A stretch of 8,244 bases of DNA from an uncultured Opitutia bacterium (GCA_937874455.1 CALNBE010000092.1:1-8244), one strand, 5' to 3'. Counted from the first letter of the stretch, positions 1 to 6,999 are shown. Program-made: numbers and translations. Notes: generated from the sequence alone by a model not told the origin.

Positions 1-2
1 CC

Positions 3-1025
3 GATCCGGTCGGCGAGGCCCGCGCCATCGCGGGGCTGGAGGCAATGTATGGCGCGATGGAAAACTTGCCCCGCGCCCAATTGCAGGCGGAACACGTCTT
101 CAATCGCATCGAGCCTTTTTACAAAACGCTCTGCCTCTACGTGCTGGCCTTTTTCCTAGTCTGCCTCGGCTGGGTTTTCCGCAGTCAGCGCATGCTCCAG
201 TGGGCGGGCTGGCTGATCGTTTTTTCCTTCGCGCTGCACACTGTCGCACTGCTCGCCCGGATGTGGATTCAGGGCCGCCCGCCCGTCACCAACCTCTATT
301 CCTCCGCGGTCTTCGTCGCCTGGGGCGCGGTGCTGATCGGCATTTTCATCGAGCGTTTTCTGAAAAACGGTGTCGGTTCCGCTGCCGCCGCGCTTATCGG
401 GTTCGCCTCCTTGATCATCGCCCATCACCTCGCGATGAGCGGCGACACCCTGGAAATGATGCAGGCGGTGCTCGACGACAATTTCTGGCTGGCGACCCAT
501 GTGGTGACCATCACCTTCGGCTATTCCGCGATGTTTCTCGCGGGTTTGCTCAGCGCGCTCCATCTGGTTTTGACCAGCTTCACCAACCGACTCGATCCCG
601 CCGCGCGGCGCTCGCTGAGCCAAATTGTTTACGGGGTGGTTTGCTTCGCCACCCTGTTCAGCTTCGTCGGTACCCTGCTCGGCGGCATTTGGGCCGATCA
701 AAGTTGGGGCCGTTTCTGGGGCTGGGATCCGAAGGAAAACGGCGCGCTGCTCATCGTGCTCTGGTGCGCGATTTTCCTTCACGCCCGCTGGGGCAAACTG
801 GTCGGCGAAACCGGCCTGATGCAACTCGCGGTCTTCGGCAACGTCATCACCGCCGCCTCCTGGTTCGGCACCAACCTGCTCGGCGTCGGCCTCCACAGCT
901 ACGGCTTCACCGAAAAAGGTTTCCTTTGGCTCTCCGCGTTCTGGATTTCCCAACTCCTCATCCTCGCCCTCGGCTGGCTCCCCCAACACCGCCGCATCGC
1001 AAAGGAAAAAAACGCGACATTTTGA
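3..1025 (+). CDS. ccsA: Cytochrome c biogenesis protein CcsA (ResC/CcsBA C-terminal type), 5' partial
   Basis: Integral membrane protein of system II cytochrome c maturation. It carries haem across the inner membrane and presents it for attachment to CXXCH apocytochromes, normally with a ResB/CcsB partner. Numbering from the first ATG in the window (position 45), the tryptophan-rich haem-binding WWD motif is at about 220-232 (SWGRFWGWDPKEN). Histidines H152 and H284 (GLHSYGF) fit the two periplasmic haem-ligand positions, and H246 fits the transmembrane histidine between them; their spacings match CcsBA proteins. About eight or nine hydrophobic helices are visible between residues 28 and 311. 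The frame stays open upstream of the ATG to the window edge, and that stretch is soluble and without a clear ribosome binding site. The true start is therefore probably outside, and a ResB-like part may precede it. The C-terminus is basic and ends at a TGA. Family confidence is high; the start is unknown. Confidence 0.9.
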   Translation, partial: DPVGEARAIAGLEAMYGAMENLPRAQLQAEHVFNRIEPFYKTLCLYVLAFFLVCLGWVFRSQRMLQWAGWLIVFSFALHTVALLARMWIQGRPPVTNLYSSAVFVAWGAVLIGIFIERFLKNGVGSAAAALIGFASLIIAHHLAMSGDTLEMMQAVLDDNFWLATHVVTITFGYSAMFLAGLLSALHLVLTSFTNRLDPAARRSLSQIVYGVVCFATLFSFVGTLLGGIWADQSWGRFWGWDPKENGALLIVLWCAIFLHARWGKLVGETGLMQLAVFGNVITAASWFGTNLLGVGLHSYGFTEKGFLWLSAFWISQLLILALGWLPQHRRIAKEKNATF

Positions 1026-1111
1026 AAAAGGCAAAGGGCAGGTACGATCGGGCAACTGAAACGACTACAGAATTTTGCACGAAAAATACCGAAAGAGCAA
1101 AGAGGAAATTC

Positions 1112-1180
1112 ATGTTTGCCAAACGGGCCAACTCCAACAGCACTTGTCACCATTATGATCCCTCCTCTCGCATTCATTAG
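1112..1180 (+). other. Possible 22-codon leader ORF upstream of the PLDc_N gene
   Basis: A short frame (MFAKRANSNSTCHHYDPSSR followed by IH and a TAG stop) begins at an ATG five bases after a good Shine-Dalgarno-like AGAGGA (1101-1106). It overlaps the first 26 bases of the next gene in another frame. It could be a translated leader that couples translation to the downstream gene. Alternatively, the ribosome binding site may serve an in-frame TTG at 1116 for the longer version of that gene. The peptide resembles nothing I know. The frame is also the tail of a long open shadow frame over ccsA, so openness alone is not evidence. Confidence 0.25.
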
Positions 1181-1403
1181 CAACGTAAGCCCCTCCACCG
1201 TCCTCCTGCTCTTTCTGCTGATTCTTCTGCCAGCAACCATAGCGATGTTTGTCTTCTGGCTTCTGGCACTCATCGACTGCACAAAGCGCAATTTTCCAGA
1301 CCCCAACGCCAAGATCATCTGGATTCTGGTCATCGTGTTCACGGGAATCATTGGTGCCCTGATTTACCATTTTGTTGGCAAAGAATCCGGCACCAAGCCC
1401 TAG
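1155..1403 (+). CDS. Small two-helix membrane protein, PLDc_N (phospholipase D nuclease N-terminal) domain type
   Basis: An 82-residue protein from the ATG at 1155 with two transmembrane helices at about residues 13-40 and 53-73. The order is hydrophobic helix, a polar turn with D41-C42 and KRNFPDPNAK (44-53), then IIWILVIVFTGIIGALIYHF (54-73) with W57 and G67-x-x-x-Y71. This is the layout of the PLDc_N domain, found at the N-terminus of cardiolipin synthases and as stand-alone proteins of unknown role. No catalytic HKD motif follows, so it is not itself a phospholipase. The start is uncertain: an in-frame TTG at 1116 sits nine bases after AGAGGA and would give 95 residues, while the ATG at 1155 has no ribosome binding site but leaves the usual short N-terminus. 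It lies about 130 bases after ccsA with no obvious terminator between them, so co-transcription is possible. Confidence 0.75.
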   Translation: MIPPLAFISNVSPSTVLLLFLLILLPATIAMFVFWLLALIDCTKRNFPDPNAKIIWILVIVFTGIIGALIYHFVGKESGTKP

Positions 1404-1433
1404 AGCACTTCCGGAGCCATTTCCTCCGCTGCT

Positions 1434-1464
1434 AAACCGTCGGACATTTGCTCCGGCGGTTTTG
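1434..1464 (+). terminator. Predicted intrinsic terminator after the PLDc_N gene
   Basis: The arm AAACCGTCGGA (1434-1444) pairs with TCCGGCGGTTT (1452-1462), with one U-G pair, giving 11 pairs around a 7-base loop. The T run is only four bases (1460-1463). The A/T base of the stem makes it potentially active in both directions. It lies 30 bases after the stop. A smaller hairpin, CGGAG/CTCCG (1412-1428), precedes it. Confidence 0.6.
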
Positions 1465-1477
1465 TCGTATTTAGAAT
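1448..1477 (+). promoter_or_regulatory. Candidate sigma-70-like promoter for glyQS
   Basis: TAGAAT (1472-1477) matches the -10 consensus at five of six bases. TTGCTC (1448-1453) is a weak -35 with an 18-base spacer. Transcription would begin near 1484 and leave a leader of roughly 42 bases before the ATG at 1526. The -35 lies inside the loop and arm of the preceding terminator hairpin. No T-box or riboswitch could fit in this leader. The call is by eye only. Confidence 0.3.
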
Positions 1478-1525
1478 CTTGTTTCCCTCTCCGTCTTGGT
1501 TCTTAGTCCTGCCTTCACTTTTACT

Positions 1526-3031
1526 ATGGCCAATGACACTGCATCCTTGATGGACAACATCATCAACCTCTGCAAACGCCGCGGATTTGTCTTTCCGTCC
1601 TCCGAAATCTACGGCGGCTACAACGGTTTCTTTGATTACGGTCCGCTCGGCGTTGAGCTGAAGAACAACATCAAGCAGGCTTGGTGGAAGGACATGGTGC
1701 ATCGCCGCGACGACATCGCCGGGCTCGACTCCACCATCATTCACCACCCAACGACTTGGAAGGCCTCCGGCCACCTGGAAAACTTCACCGATCCGTTGGT
1801 CGATTGCAAGGAGTCCAAAATGCGCTACCGCGCCGACCAGCTTTTCTTTGCGCCAGTCGTGGTCGCGGGGGAAACCATCGGCTATGTCTCCGTGCTGGAG
1901 GATGACACGATGCAGGAAAAAGCCGAGCAGCAGGCCCACGACCTCAAGCGCAAACTCGCCAAACAGGGTGAACTCGGCCCGGTCGTTTTGAAGGATCTCA
2001 CCGAGGCCGCCGCGGAGGAAATCCCCCTCATTCCCTCGCCCGCCACCGGCAAGCCCGGCAGCCTCACCCCGCCGCGTTCCTTCAACATGATGTTCCAAAC
2101 CTACGTCGGCGCGCTGCAGGACGCTTCCTCGCTCGCCTACTTGCGCCCGGAAACCGCCCAAGGAATTTTTATCAATTTCAAGAACGTCCTCGACACTGGC
2201 CGCTTCAAGGTGCCCTTCGGCATCGCCCAAATCGGCAAAGCCTTCCGCAACGAAATCAACCCGCGCAACTTCATCTTCCGCTCCCGCGAATTCGAGCAGA
2301 TGGAGATCGAATTTTTCATCAGCCCCGAAGCCGACTGGAAAACGCTCCACACCGGCTGGCTCGACTACTGCATGGCGTGGTTCGACAGCATTGGCATCCC
2401 GCGCGAAAAACTTTCCCTCTACGACCATCCGAAGGAAAAACTCTCCCACTACTCGAAGGGCACCACCGACATCATGTTCGAGTTTCCCTTCGGCGTGCAG
2501 GAGTTGCAGGGCATCGCGGCACGGGGGAATTTCGACCTCACCCAGCACGGCAACACCAGCGGCAAGCCGTTTGATTACTTCGACGAGGCCACCAAGACCA
2601 AATACATCCCGCACGTCATCGAGCCGTCCGTCGGCGTCGATCGCGTCTTCCTCGCCGTGCTCACCGCCGCCTACTCCGAAGACGAAGTCGAGGGCGAAAA
2701 ACGCACCGTGCTCCGGCTTCACCCGCGCCTCGCGCCATTCAAGGCCGCCGTTTTTCCTTTGGTCAAAAACAAGCCCGAGCTGCTGGCCCGCGCGGAGGAA
2801 ATTTACAAAAAACTCAAGCGTCGCTGGAACGTCTTCTTCGACGCCTCCGGGGCCATCGGACGCCGCTACCGCCGCCAGGACGAAATCGGCACACCCTACG
2901 GCATCACCGTCGATTTCGACACCATCGAAAAGGACGGCACCGTCACCCTGCGCGACCGCGACACGCTAGAGCAAATCCGCCTCAGCGAGGACGATCTCAT
3001 CAAATTCCTCGAAGAAAAAATCGAGGGCTGA
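1526..3031 (+). CDS. glyQS: Glycyl-tRNA synthetase, single-chain dimeric (alpha2) class II type
   Basis: Charges tRNA-Gly with glycine using ATP (EC 6.1.1.14) in the cytoplasm; essential for translation. The 501 residues match the usual length of the homodimeric GlyRS family, which is distinct from the alpha2beta2 GlyQ+GlyS enzyme. Visible signatures are the N-terminal LCKRRGFVFPSSEIYGG (15-31) and FDYGPLGVELKNN, RPETAQGIF (207-215), motif 2 as FRNEINPRNFIFRSREFEQM (240-259), motif 3 as EPSVGVDR (366-373), and the anticodon-binding domain from about 400, including GRRYRRQDEIGTPYGITVDF (445-464). The insertion between about 108 and 185 is helical and charged and lacks zinc-binding cysteines. 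I chose the ATG at 1526 because the family start aligns there; a TTG at 1496 would only add ten residues. No Shine-Dalgarno sequence precedes it. Flanked by terminators, it is probably transcribed alone. Confidence 0.97.
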   Translation: MANDTASLMDNIINLCKRRGFVFPSSEIYGGYNGFFDYGPLGVELKNNIKQAWWKDMVHRRDDIAGLDSTIIHHPTTWKASGHLENFTDPLVDCKESKMRYRADQLFFAPVVVAGETIGYVSVLEDDTMQEKAEQQAHDLKRKLAKQGELGPVVLKDLTEAAAEEIPLIPSPATGKPGSLTPPRSFNMMFQTYVGALQDASSLAYLRPETAQGIFINFKNVLDTGRFKVPFGIAQIGKAFRNEINPRNFIFRSREFEQMEIEFFISPEADWKTLHTGWLDYCMAWFDSIGIPREKLSLYDHPKEKLSHYSKGTTDIMFEFPFGVQELQGIAARGNFDLTQHGNTSGKPFDYFDEATKTKYIPHVIEPSVGVDRVFLAVLTAAYSEDEVEGEKRTVLRLHPRLAPFKAAVFPLVKNKPELLARAEEIYKKLKRRWNVFFDASGAIGRRYRRQDEIGTPYGITVDFDTIEKDGTVTLRDRDTLEQIRLSEDDLIKFLEEKIEG

Positions 3032-3037
3032 GGGGCA

Positions 3038-3107
3038 ACTTTCCTCCGTTTTCACTGTTTAACAAAGCACCCTTTTCCGGGGTGCTTTTCTTTTCGACTT
3101 TCCTCCG
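3038..3107 (+). repeat. 11-base direct repeat flanking the glyQS terminator
   Basis: ACTTTCCTCCG occurs at 3038-3048 and again at 3097-3107, 59 bases apart, one copy on each side of the terminator hairpin. Both copies carry the over-represented TTTCCTCCG word. No mobile element or coding constraint explains them. Confidence 0.6.
3064..3094 (+). terminator. Intrinsic terminator of glyQS
   Basis: A perfect 9-bp stem, AAAGCACCC (3064-3072) with GGGTGCTTT (3080-3088), encloses a 7-base loop. It is followed by a T-rich tract (TTTTCTTTT, 3086-3094). It sits 32 bases after the glyQS stop. This is the clearest terminator in the window. Confidence 0.9.
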
Positions 3108-3138
3108 CCCGCGCTCAATCTGTCTACTGTTATTATTC

Positions 3139-4785
3139 ATGAAAAAAACAAGCTTTGCCCTTTTGCTCCCCGTCGCCGCCTTCAGCTTTGCCCCTGACGC
3201 CCACGCTTACACTAACATCAACGGAATCAACATTAACGAGGCTATTGGCGCTGACGCCTTTTATCAGAATGGCATTTACGGTCAAAACGCTTCTGTTGCC
3301 AATATTGAGGCCGGGCATTTCTGGATCGGCCACGATTCGTTGAACTGGGTTTCCGCCTCTCATCTTTATGACGGGGTCGATGCGATAACCCCCGGCCCCT
3401 ATCAAGATCATGCCACTTCGGTGGCCCAAACCATCGCCGGACGCGAAGGGAACGCCAACGACATCTTGATTTCCTCCTCCAACGCCAGTTGGGGTATCGC
3501 GCCCGGCGTTGACCTCTATTCGGGAAACATTGCCACTTCCTTTGGCGCCAATGGCTCCTTTGACACAACCGAAGACTCCTTCATCTCCACTTACAGCCAG
3601 TATTTTGGCAGCGTGGATGTCATTAACAGCAGTTGGGGCGCCACCGACGAGAACGGTCTTTACCAGGCAACCAGTTGGGATTTCCAAGCGCAAGTCATCG
3701 ACACACTGGCCGGGCAAAACACCCACACCACCATGGTGGTCGCCGCCGGAAATAGCGGATCCGCAGGCAGCAATTCCGTCGGCTCGCCAGCAGTGGCCTT
3801 CAATGTCATCTCGGTTGGCGCGCTGAACACGTCGCTCAATGGCGTCGCAAGCTTCTCTAGCTATGGACCGAGTGATTTCTATTATGGAGAAACCTATGCA
3901 GGCGTCCGCTCCACGGTGGATATCATTGCTCCGGGATCTCTGCTCAATCTCGCCACATACGATTCGGATAGTCCCGCCGCCACAGACTATGCCTATTCGA
4001 GCGGCACTTCCTTCGCCGCTCCCACGGTCGCCGGAACGGTCGCTTTGCTTTATTCTCAAAGTCACACCACCGGCATGAGCGAGGACAGCCGGGACGCCCG
4101 CGTCATCAAGGCGGTTCTCCTTAATTCCGCCGACAAAATCTCCGGCTGGAGCAACGGCACCGTCTCTATGGATGCGGTGGAGCGCGACAATGGAACCAGC
4201 GTGCAAAGTTATGACAATGTTTTGGTCACTACCCAAGCTCTTGATTATCAAATGGGGTCCGGAGCGCTCAATGCCGATGCCGCTTACAATCAATACACGC
4301 AAAACTCCACCGCCACCGGATGGGTACTGGACCAGGTAACCGTTGGCTCGGCCTATGAGATGGATGCCGTGACAGTTGCCGCCAGCACCACCCTCACCGT
4401 CACTCTTACTTGGTTCGTCCAAAACGTGGTCGATCTTGATAGTTTGAACATCGACCAATACGCGCTGTCGGATCTCGATTTGGAAATTTGGACTGCCACT
4501 CCCAACGGAAGTATTGATCAGTTGCTCGCGCTATCCGCCACATCATTGGATAATGTCGAACACCTGCAAATCACCTTCGATGAAGAGACCAAATTCGTAA
4601 TCCGAGTGGTTAATTACGACCCTAATGCCTTTGATTTTCTGGACAACGCAAGCGACACCGAGACCTTCGCTTTGGCTTGGAACATTGTCGGCACCATCAT
4701 TCCCGAGCCGTCCACTTACGCGCTTTTCGGCGGAGGGATTTTGCTCTCACTGATCGCCCTCCGGCGGAGGAAAAAACAATCCTGA
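3139..4785 (+). CDS. Secreted S8 (subtilisin-family) serine peptidase with PEP-CTERM anchor; catalytic Asp replaced by Glu
   Basis: A 548-residue exported protein. Residues 1-23 form a signal peptide (MKKTSFALLL, probable cleavage after AHA at 23). The S8 domain spans about 35-310: H91 in QDHATSVA, oxyanion N205 in VAAGNSG, and nucleophile S291 in SSGTSFAAP (287-295). At the usual catalytic aspartate position it has E57 (VANIEAGH). A beta-rich region (about 400-515, with DLDLEIW and FVIRVVNY) resembles the P or PPC domains that follow secreted S8 proteases. The end is a PEP-CTERM signal: PEPST (522-526), a hydrophobic helix to about 541 and RRRKK. This directs exosortase-dependent processing and surface delivery; no exosortase is in the window. 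The substrate is unknown. The ATG at 3139 fits the signal peptide; there is no ribosome binding site, and the gene starts 44 bases after a terminator. Codon use looks more A/T-rich than its neighbours. Confidence 0.88.
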   Translation: MKKTSFALLLPVAAFSFAPDAHAYTNINGININEAIGADAFYQNGIYGQNASVANIEAGHFWIGHDSLNWVSASHLYDGVDAITPGPYQDHATSVAQTIAGREGNANDILISSSNASWGIAPGVDLYSGNIATSFGANGSFDTTEDSFISTYSQYFGSVDVINSSWGATDENGLYQATSWDFQAQVIDTLAGQNTHTTMVVAAGNSGSAGSNSVGSPAVAFNVISVGALNTSLNGVASFSSYGPSDFYYGETYAGVRSTVDIIAPGSLLNLATYDSDSPAATDYAYSSGTSFAAPTVAGTVALLYSQSHTTGMSEDSRDARVIKAVLLNSADKISGWSNGTVSMDAVERDNGTSVQSYDNVLVTTQALDYQMGSGALNADAAYNQYTQNSTATGWVLDQVTVGSAYEMDAVTVAASTTLTVTLTWFVQNVVDLDSLNIDQYALSDLDLEIWTATPNGSIDQLLALSATSLDNVEHLQITFDEETKFVIRVVNYDPNAFDFLDNASDTETFALAWNIVGTIIPEPSTYALFGGGILLSLIALRRRKKQS

Positions 4786-4801
4786 GCAAAATTTCCTCCG
4801 C
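4764..4801. repeat. Inverted repeat across the convergent gene ends (possible bidirectional terminator)
   Basis: GCGGAGGAAA (4764-4773) and TTTCCTCCGC (4792-4801) are perfect complements that could form a 10-bp hairpin with an 18-base loop. The loop contains the stop codon of the protease gene, and the right arm ends three bases before the recQ stop. No T run follows the stem on either strand, so it is not a standard intrinsic terminator. It may still act as an RNA 3'-end hairpin for both transcripts. Confidence 0.45.
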
Positions 4802-4803
4802 GC

Positions 4804-6999
4804 TCACAATCCGCGATACTTGCGGATGACTGCGATAAACTGCGGCAAAACTTTCCTTTGCCGCTCGCCAATGCCCGGCAACCCCAGCGCCGCCTCCACG
4901 GTTAGCGGTTGCTCCGCCGCCAGCGACTCCAGTGCGGAATTGTGCAGCAACAACCACGGCTGCATTCCACCGCGCAACTTTGCCAGCATCGCCCGCTTGG
5001 CCCGCAACTTTTGCAGCAGCGCCTTTTCCTCCGCGCCGGGATCGTCCGCCGTAGCCAGTTCCAGCGTTTCTTTTCTCCGGCTGGGCTTGGGCTTTTGCTG
5101 CAACACCGTTTTCTTTTGCCCGCCGCGCCGCGCCGGCCATTCCAGTTTGAAAGAACTTTCCCCGCGCATCACTTTCGCTCCCAGCGGGGTCAGGCCGAGC
5201 AAAGGAAATTCCCCCGACTCCACCACTTGCACCAGTCCTTCCCGCTCCATTTCCCGGAACAAATTCAACAGGTAGTCCTTCCCTTCCTTCCGCAAAATGC
5301 CGTAGGTCGAAAGCTGGTCCAACCGCGCCCGCTGCACCGCCTCCGCCTTGCTGCCAAGCAGGCAGTCAATGATCCGCAAACGGCCAAACCGCGGCGTCCA
5401 TTCGTCCGCGCTCACCCGTTCCGACATTCGCGCCACGCCGCTCAAAGCCATCCGCACCAGGGTCAATTCCTCCACGTCCGGCGGTCGGCGATCGGTGTTT
5501 TCCTCATTCCGACAGTTGTCACAACAACCACAAGGCGTGCCGCCTTTTTCCCCGAAGTAATCCAAAATCCACTCCTGCCGGCAGCCGCGCGCATAGCAAA
5601 ACCGGATCACCGCCTCCAGCTTCGCCTCGTCGCGCCGTTTTTTCTCCTCCAGCAATGTCCAGTCAATGCCGGTCTCGCCCAGCGCCACGTCGGGTTGCAA
5701 CAGCCGGGTCCCGCGAATCCGCGCGCCGGAAATGTCGAACCGCTCAATCACCCGGTGCCGCGCGAGAATCGACAGCACCGTGCCAACGGCCATCGGATTC
5801 ACCCGCTCGACCGTTTCCTTCTGCACCGCCTCCGCCAAGTCGTCGATTGAGCAGCGCACTTCCTGCGCGGCGTCCGCCAACCGGCGCAATGTCCGGTAAA
5901 CATGGTCCACGGTTTTCCGGTCAGGATTCGTTCCTTCCAGAAAAAACTCCTGCACCCGCCGGTCGCTGTAATTGAACAGCAACTCGCAATGCGCGGGCAG
6001 TCCGTCGCGTCCGGCCCGTCCGGCCTCCTGATAAAACGCCTCCACGCTACCAGGCATTTCGTAATGCACCACAAACCGGATGTCCGCCCGGTCGATGCCC
6101 ATGCCAAAGGCATTGGTCGCCACCGCGACGTTTACCTTGCGCTGCATGAACATTTCCTGCGCCGTCGTCCGCCCGGTTTCGTCCATGCCGCCGTGATACG
6201 CGACGCACAACGCGCCGAGCTCCTCGCTCACTCGCTCCACGCTCTTGCGGGTCGCGCAGTAAACAATGCCGGTTTTGCAGGTCTTGATCAGCTCCTTGAT
6301 CCGGGAAATTTTCGCCTGGTGCAGCGAGTCCGATTTCACCGCGTCGGGAGCGATGGGGTTCACCACAAAGGTCAGATTCTTCCGCTCAAATCCGGCGACA
6401 AACGAGACCGCGTCCCGCAGTTGCAAGCTGCCGACAATGTCCTGCCGCACTTCGGGTGTCGCCGTCGCGGTCAGCGCCACCACCGGGGGGCGTCCGAGTT
6501 TTTCCAGCGCCGCGCCAAGGCGAAGGTAATCCGGCCGAAAATCATGCCCCCACTGCGACAAACAATGCGCCTCGTCCACCGCGAACAACGACACTTTTGC
6601 CTCTGCCAGCGTGTCCACAAAATACCGGCTGCGAAACCGCTCCGGCGCAATGTACACGAGCTTCAATTCCCCGTCGCGAATCTGCCGGAAAACCGCCCGC
6701 TGCGCTTCCATGCTCTGCGAGCTGTTGATCATCCCCGCCGGAATTTCCTTTGCCCGCAGCGCGTCCACCTGGTCCTTCATCAGCGCAATGAGCGGCGACA
6801 CCACCACCGTCACTCCGGGCAGCAGCAGCGCGGGAAGTTGGTAGCAAAGCGATTTTCCTCCGCCAGTCGGCATGATCACCAGGGTGTCGCGGCCCGCCAA
6901 AACCGTGTCGATGATTTCTCCCTGCGGCTCGCGAAATTCGCCGAAACCAAAATACCGTTGCAACGCCTGCGCCGCCGCGGCGCGTTTTTTTGCCGTCAT
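4804..6999 (-). CDS. recQ: ATP-dependent DNA helicase RecQ
   Basis: A 3'-5' superfamily 2 helicase for recombination repair and stalled-fork processing. The 731 residues carry the full RecQ set: Walker A PTGGGKS (44-50), DEAH (142-145) with the aromatic-rich loop LSQWGHDF (147-154), TATAT motif (177-181), motif V NAFGMGID (296-303), and arginine-finger motif QEAGRAGRDG (324-333). The zinc-binding cysteines are C473, C490, C493 and C496, with the spacing of E. coli RecQ. A winged-helix RQC domain covers about 505-612, a basic linker 613-655, and a C-terminal HRDC domain about 656-731. It starts at 6999 because the RecQ family begins there and AAGGAAA precedes the ATG. The frame is open for another 142 codons upstream, but that part overlaps murJ and is low-complexity. 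The start overlaps the murJ stop as ATGA, so translation is probably coupled. Confidence 0.97.
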   Translation of the reverse strand: MTAKKRAAAAQALQRYFGFGEFREPQGEIIDTVLAGRDTLVIMPTGGGKSLCYQLPALLLPGVTVVVSPLIALMKDQVDALRAKEIPAGMINSSQSMEAQRAVFRQIRDGELKLVYIAPERFRSRYFVDTLAEAKVSLFAVDEAHCLSQWGHDFRPDYLRLGAALEKLGRPPVVALTATATPEVRQDIVGSLQLRDAVSFVAGFERKNLTFVVNPIAPDAVKSDSLHQAKISRIKELIKTCKTGIVYCATRKSVERVSEELGALCVAYHGGMDETGRTTAQEMFMQRKVNVAVATNAFGMGIDRADIRFVVHYEMPGSVEAFYQEAGRAGRDGLPAHCELLFNYSDRRVQEFFLEGTNPDRKTVDHVYRTLRRLADAAQEVRCSIDDLAEAVQKETVERVNPMAVGTVLSILARHRVIERFDISGARIRGTRLLQPDVALGETGIDWTLLEEKKRRDEAKLEAVIRFCYARGCRQEWILDYFGEKGGTPCGCCDNCRNEENTDRRPPDVEELTLVRMALSGVARMSERVSADEWTPRFGRLRIIDCLLGSKAEAVQRARLDQLSTYGILRKEGKDYLLNLFREMEREGLVQVVESGEFPLLGLTPLGAKVMRGESSFKLEWPARRGGQKKTVLQQKPKPSRRKETLELATADDPGAEEKALLQKLRAKRAMLAKLRGGMQPWLLLHNSALESLAAEQPLTVEAALGLPGIGERQRKVLPQFIAVIRKYRGL

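Noticed and set aside
1022..1048. TTGAAA and TACGAT as a promoter for the small membrane protein
   Set aside because: The spacer is only 15 bases and the match is modest; not strong enough to annotate.
1496..1525. TTG start adding ten residues to GlyRS
   Set aside because: There is no ribosome binding site and the family N-terminus aligns at the ATG at 1526.
1799..2081. Apparent loss of a zinc-binding cysteine cluster in the GlyRS insertion
   Set aside because: The protein has only three cysteines and none in the CxxC positions seen in some relatives. From memory, Thermus-type GlyRS also has a cysteine-free version of this segment, so this is probably a normal subtype.
1400..2722. 440-residue antisense ORF opposite glyQS
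   Set aside because: It lies in exact codon register with glyQS. It is open only because TTA, CTA and TCA codons are avoided, and it shows no recognisable domain.
3082..3138. Upstream start adding 19 residues to the protease
   Set aside because: It would begin inside the terminator hairpin and would put a non-signal sequence before a good signal peptide that starts at 3139.
3133..4458. 441-residue antisense ORF opposite the protease gene
   Set aside because: Same cause: in register with the real gene, which lacks TTA, CTA and TCA codons there. It is Gly-rich and without domain features. The same pattern recurs opposite ccsA and recQ.
4757..4776. CCTCCGGCGGAGG palindrome followed by six A residues as a terminator
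   Set aside because: It lies within the coding end of the protease. On the plus strand A rather than T follows, and on the minus strand the T run precedes the hairpin.
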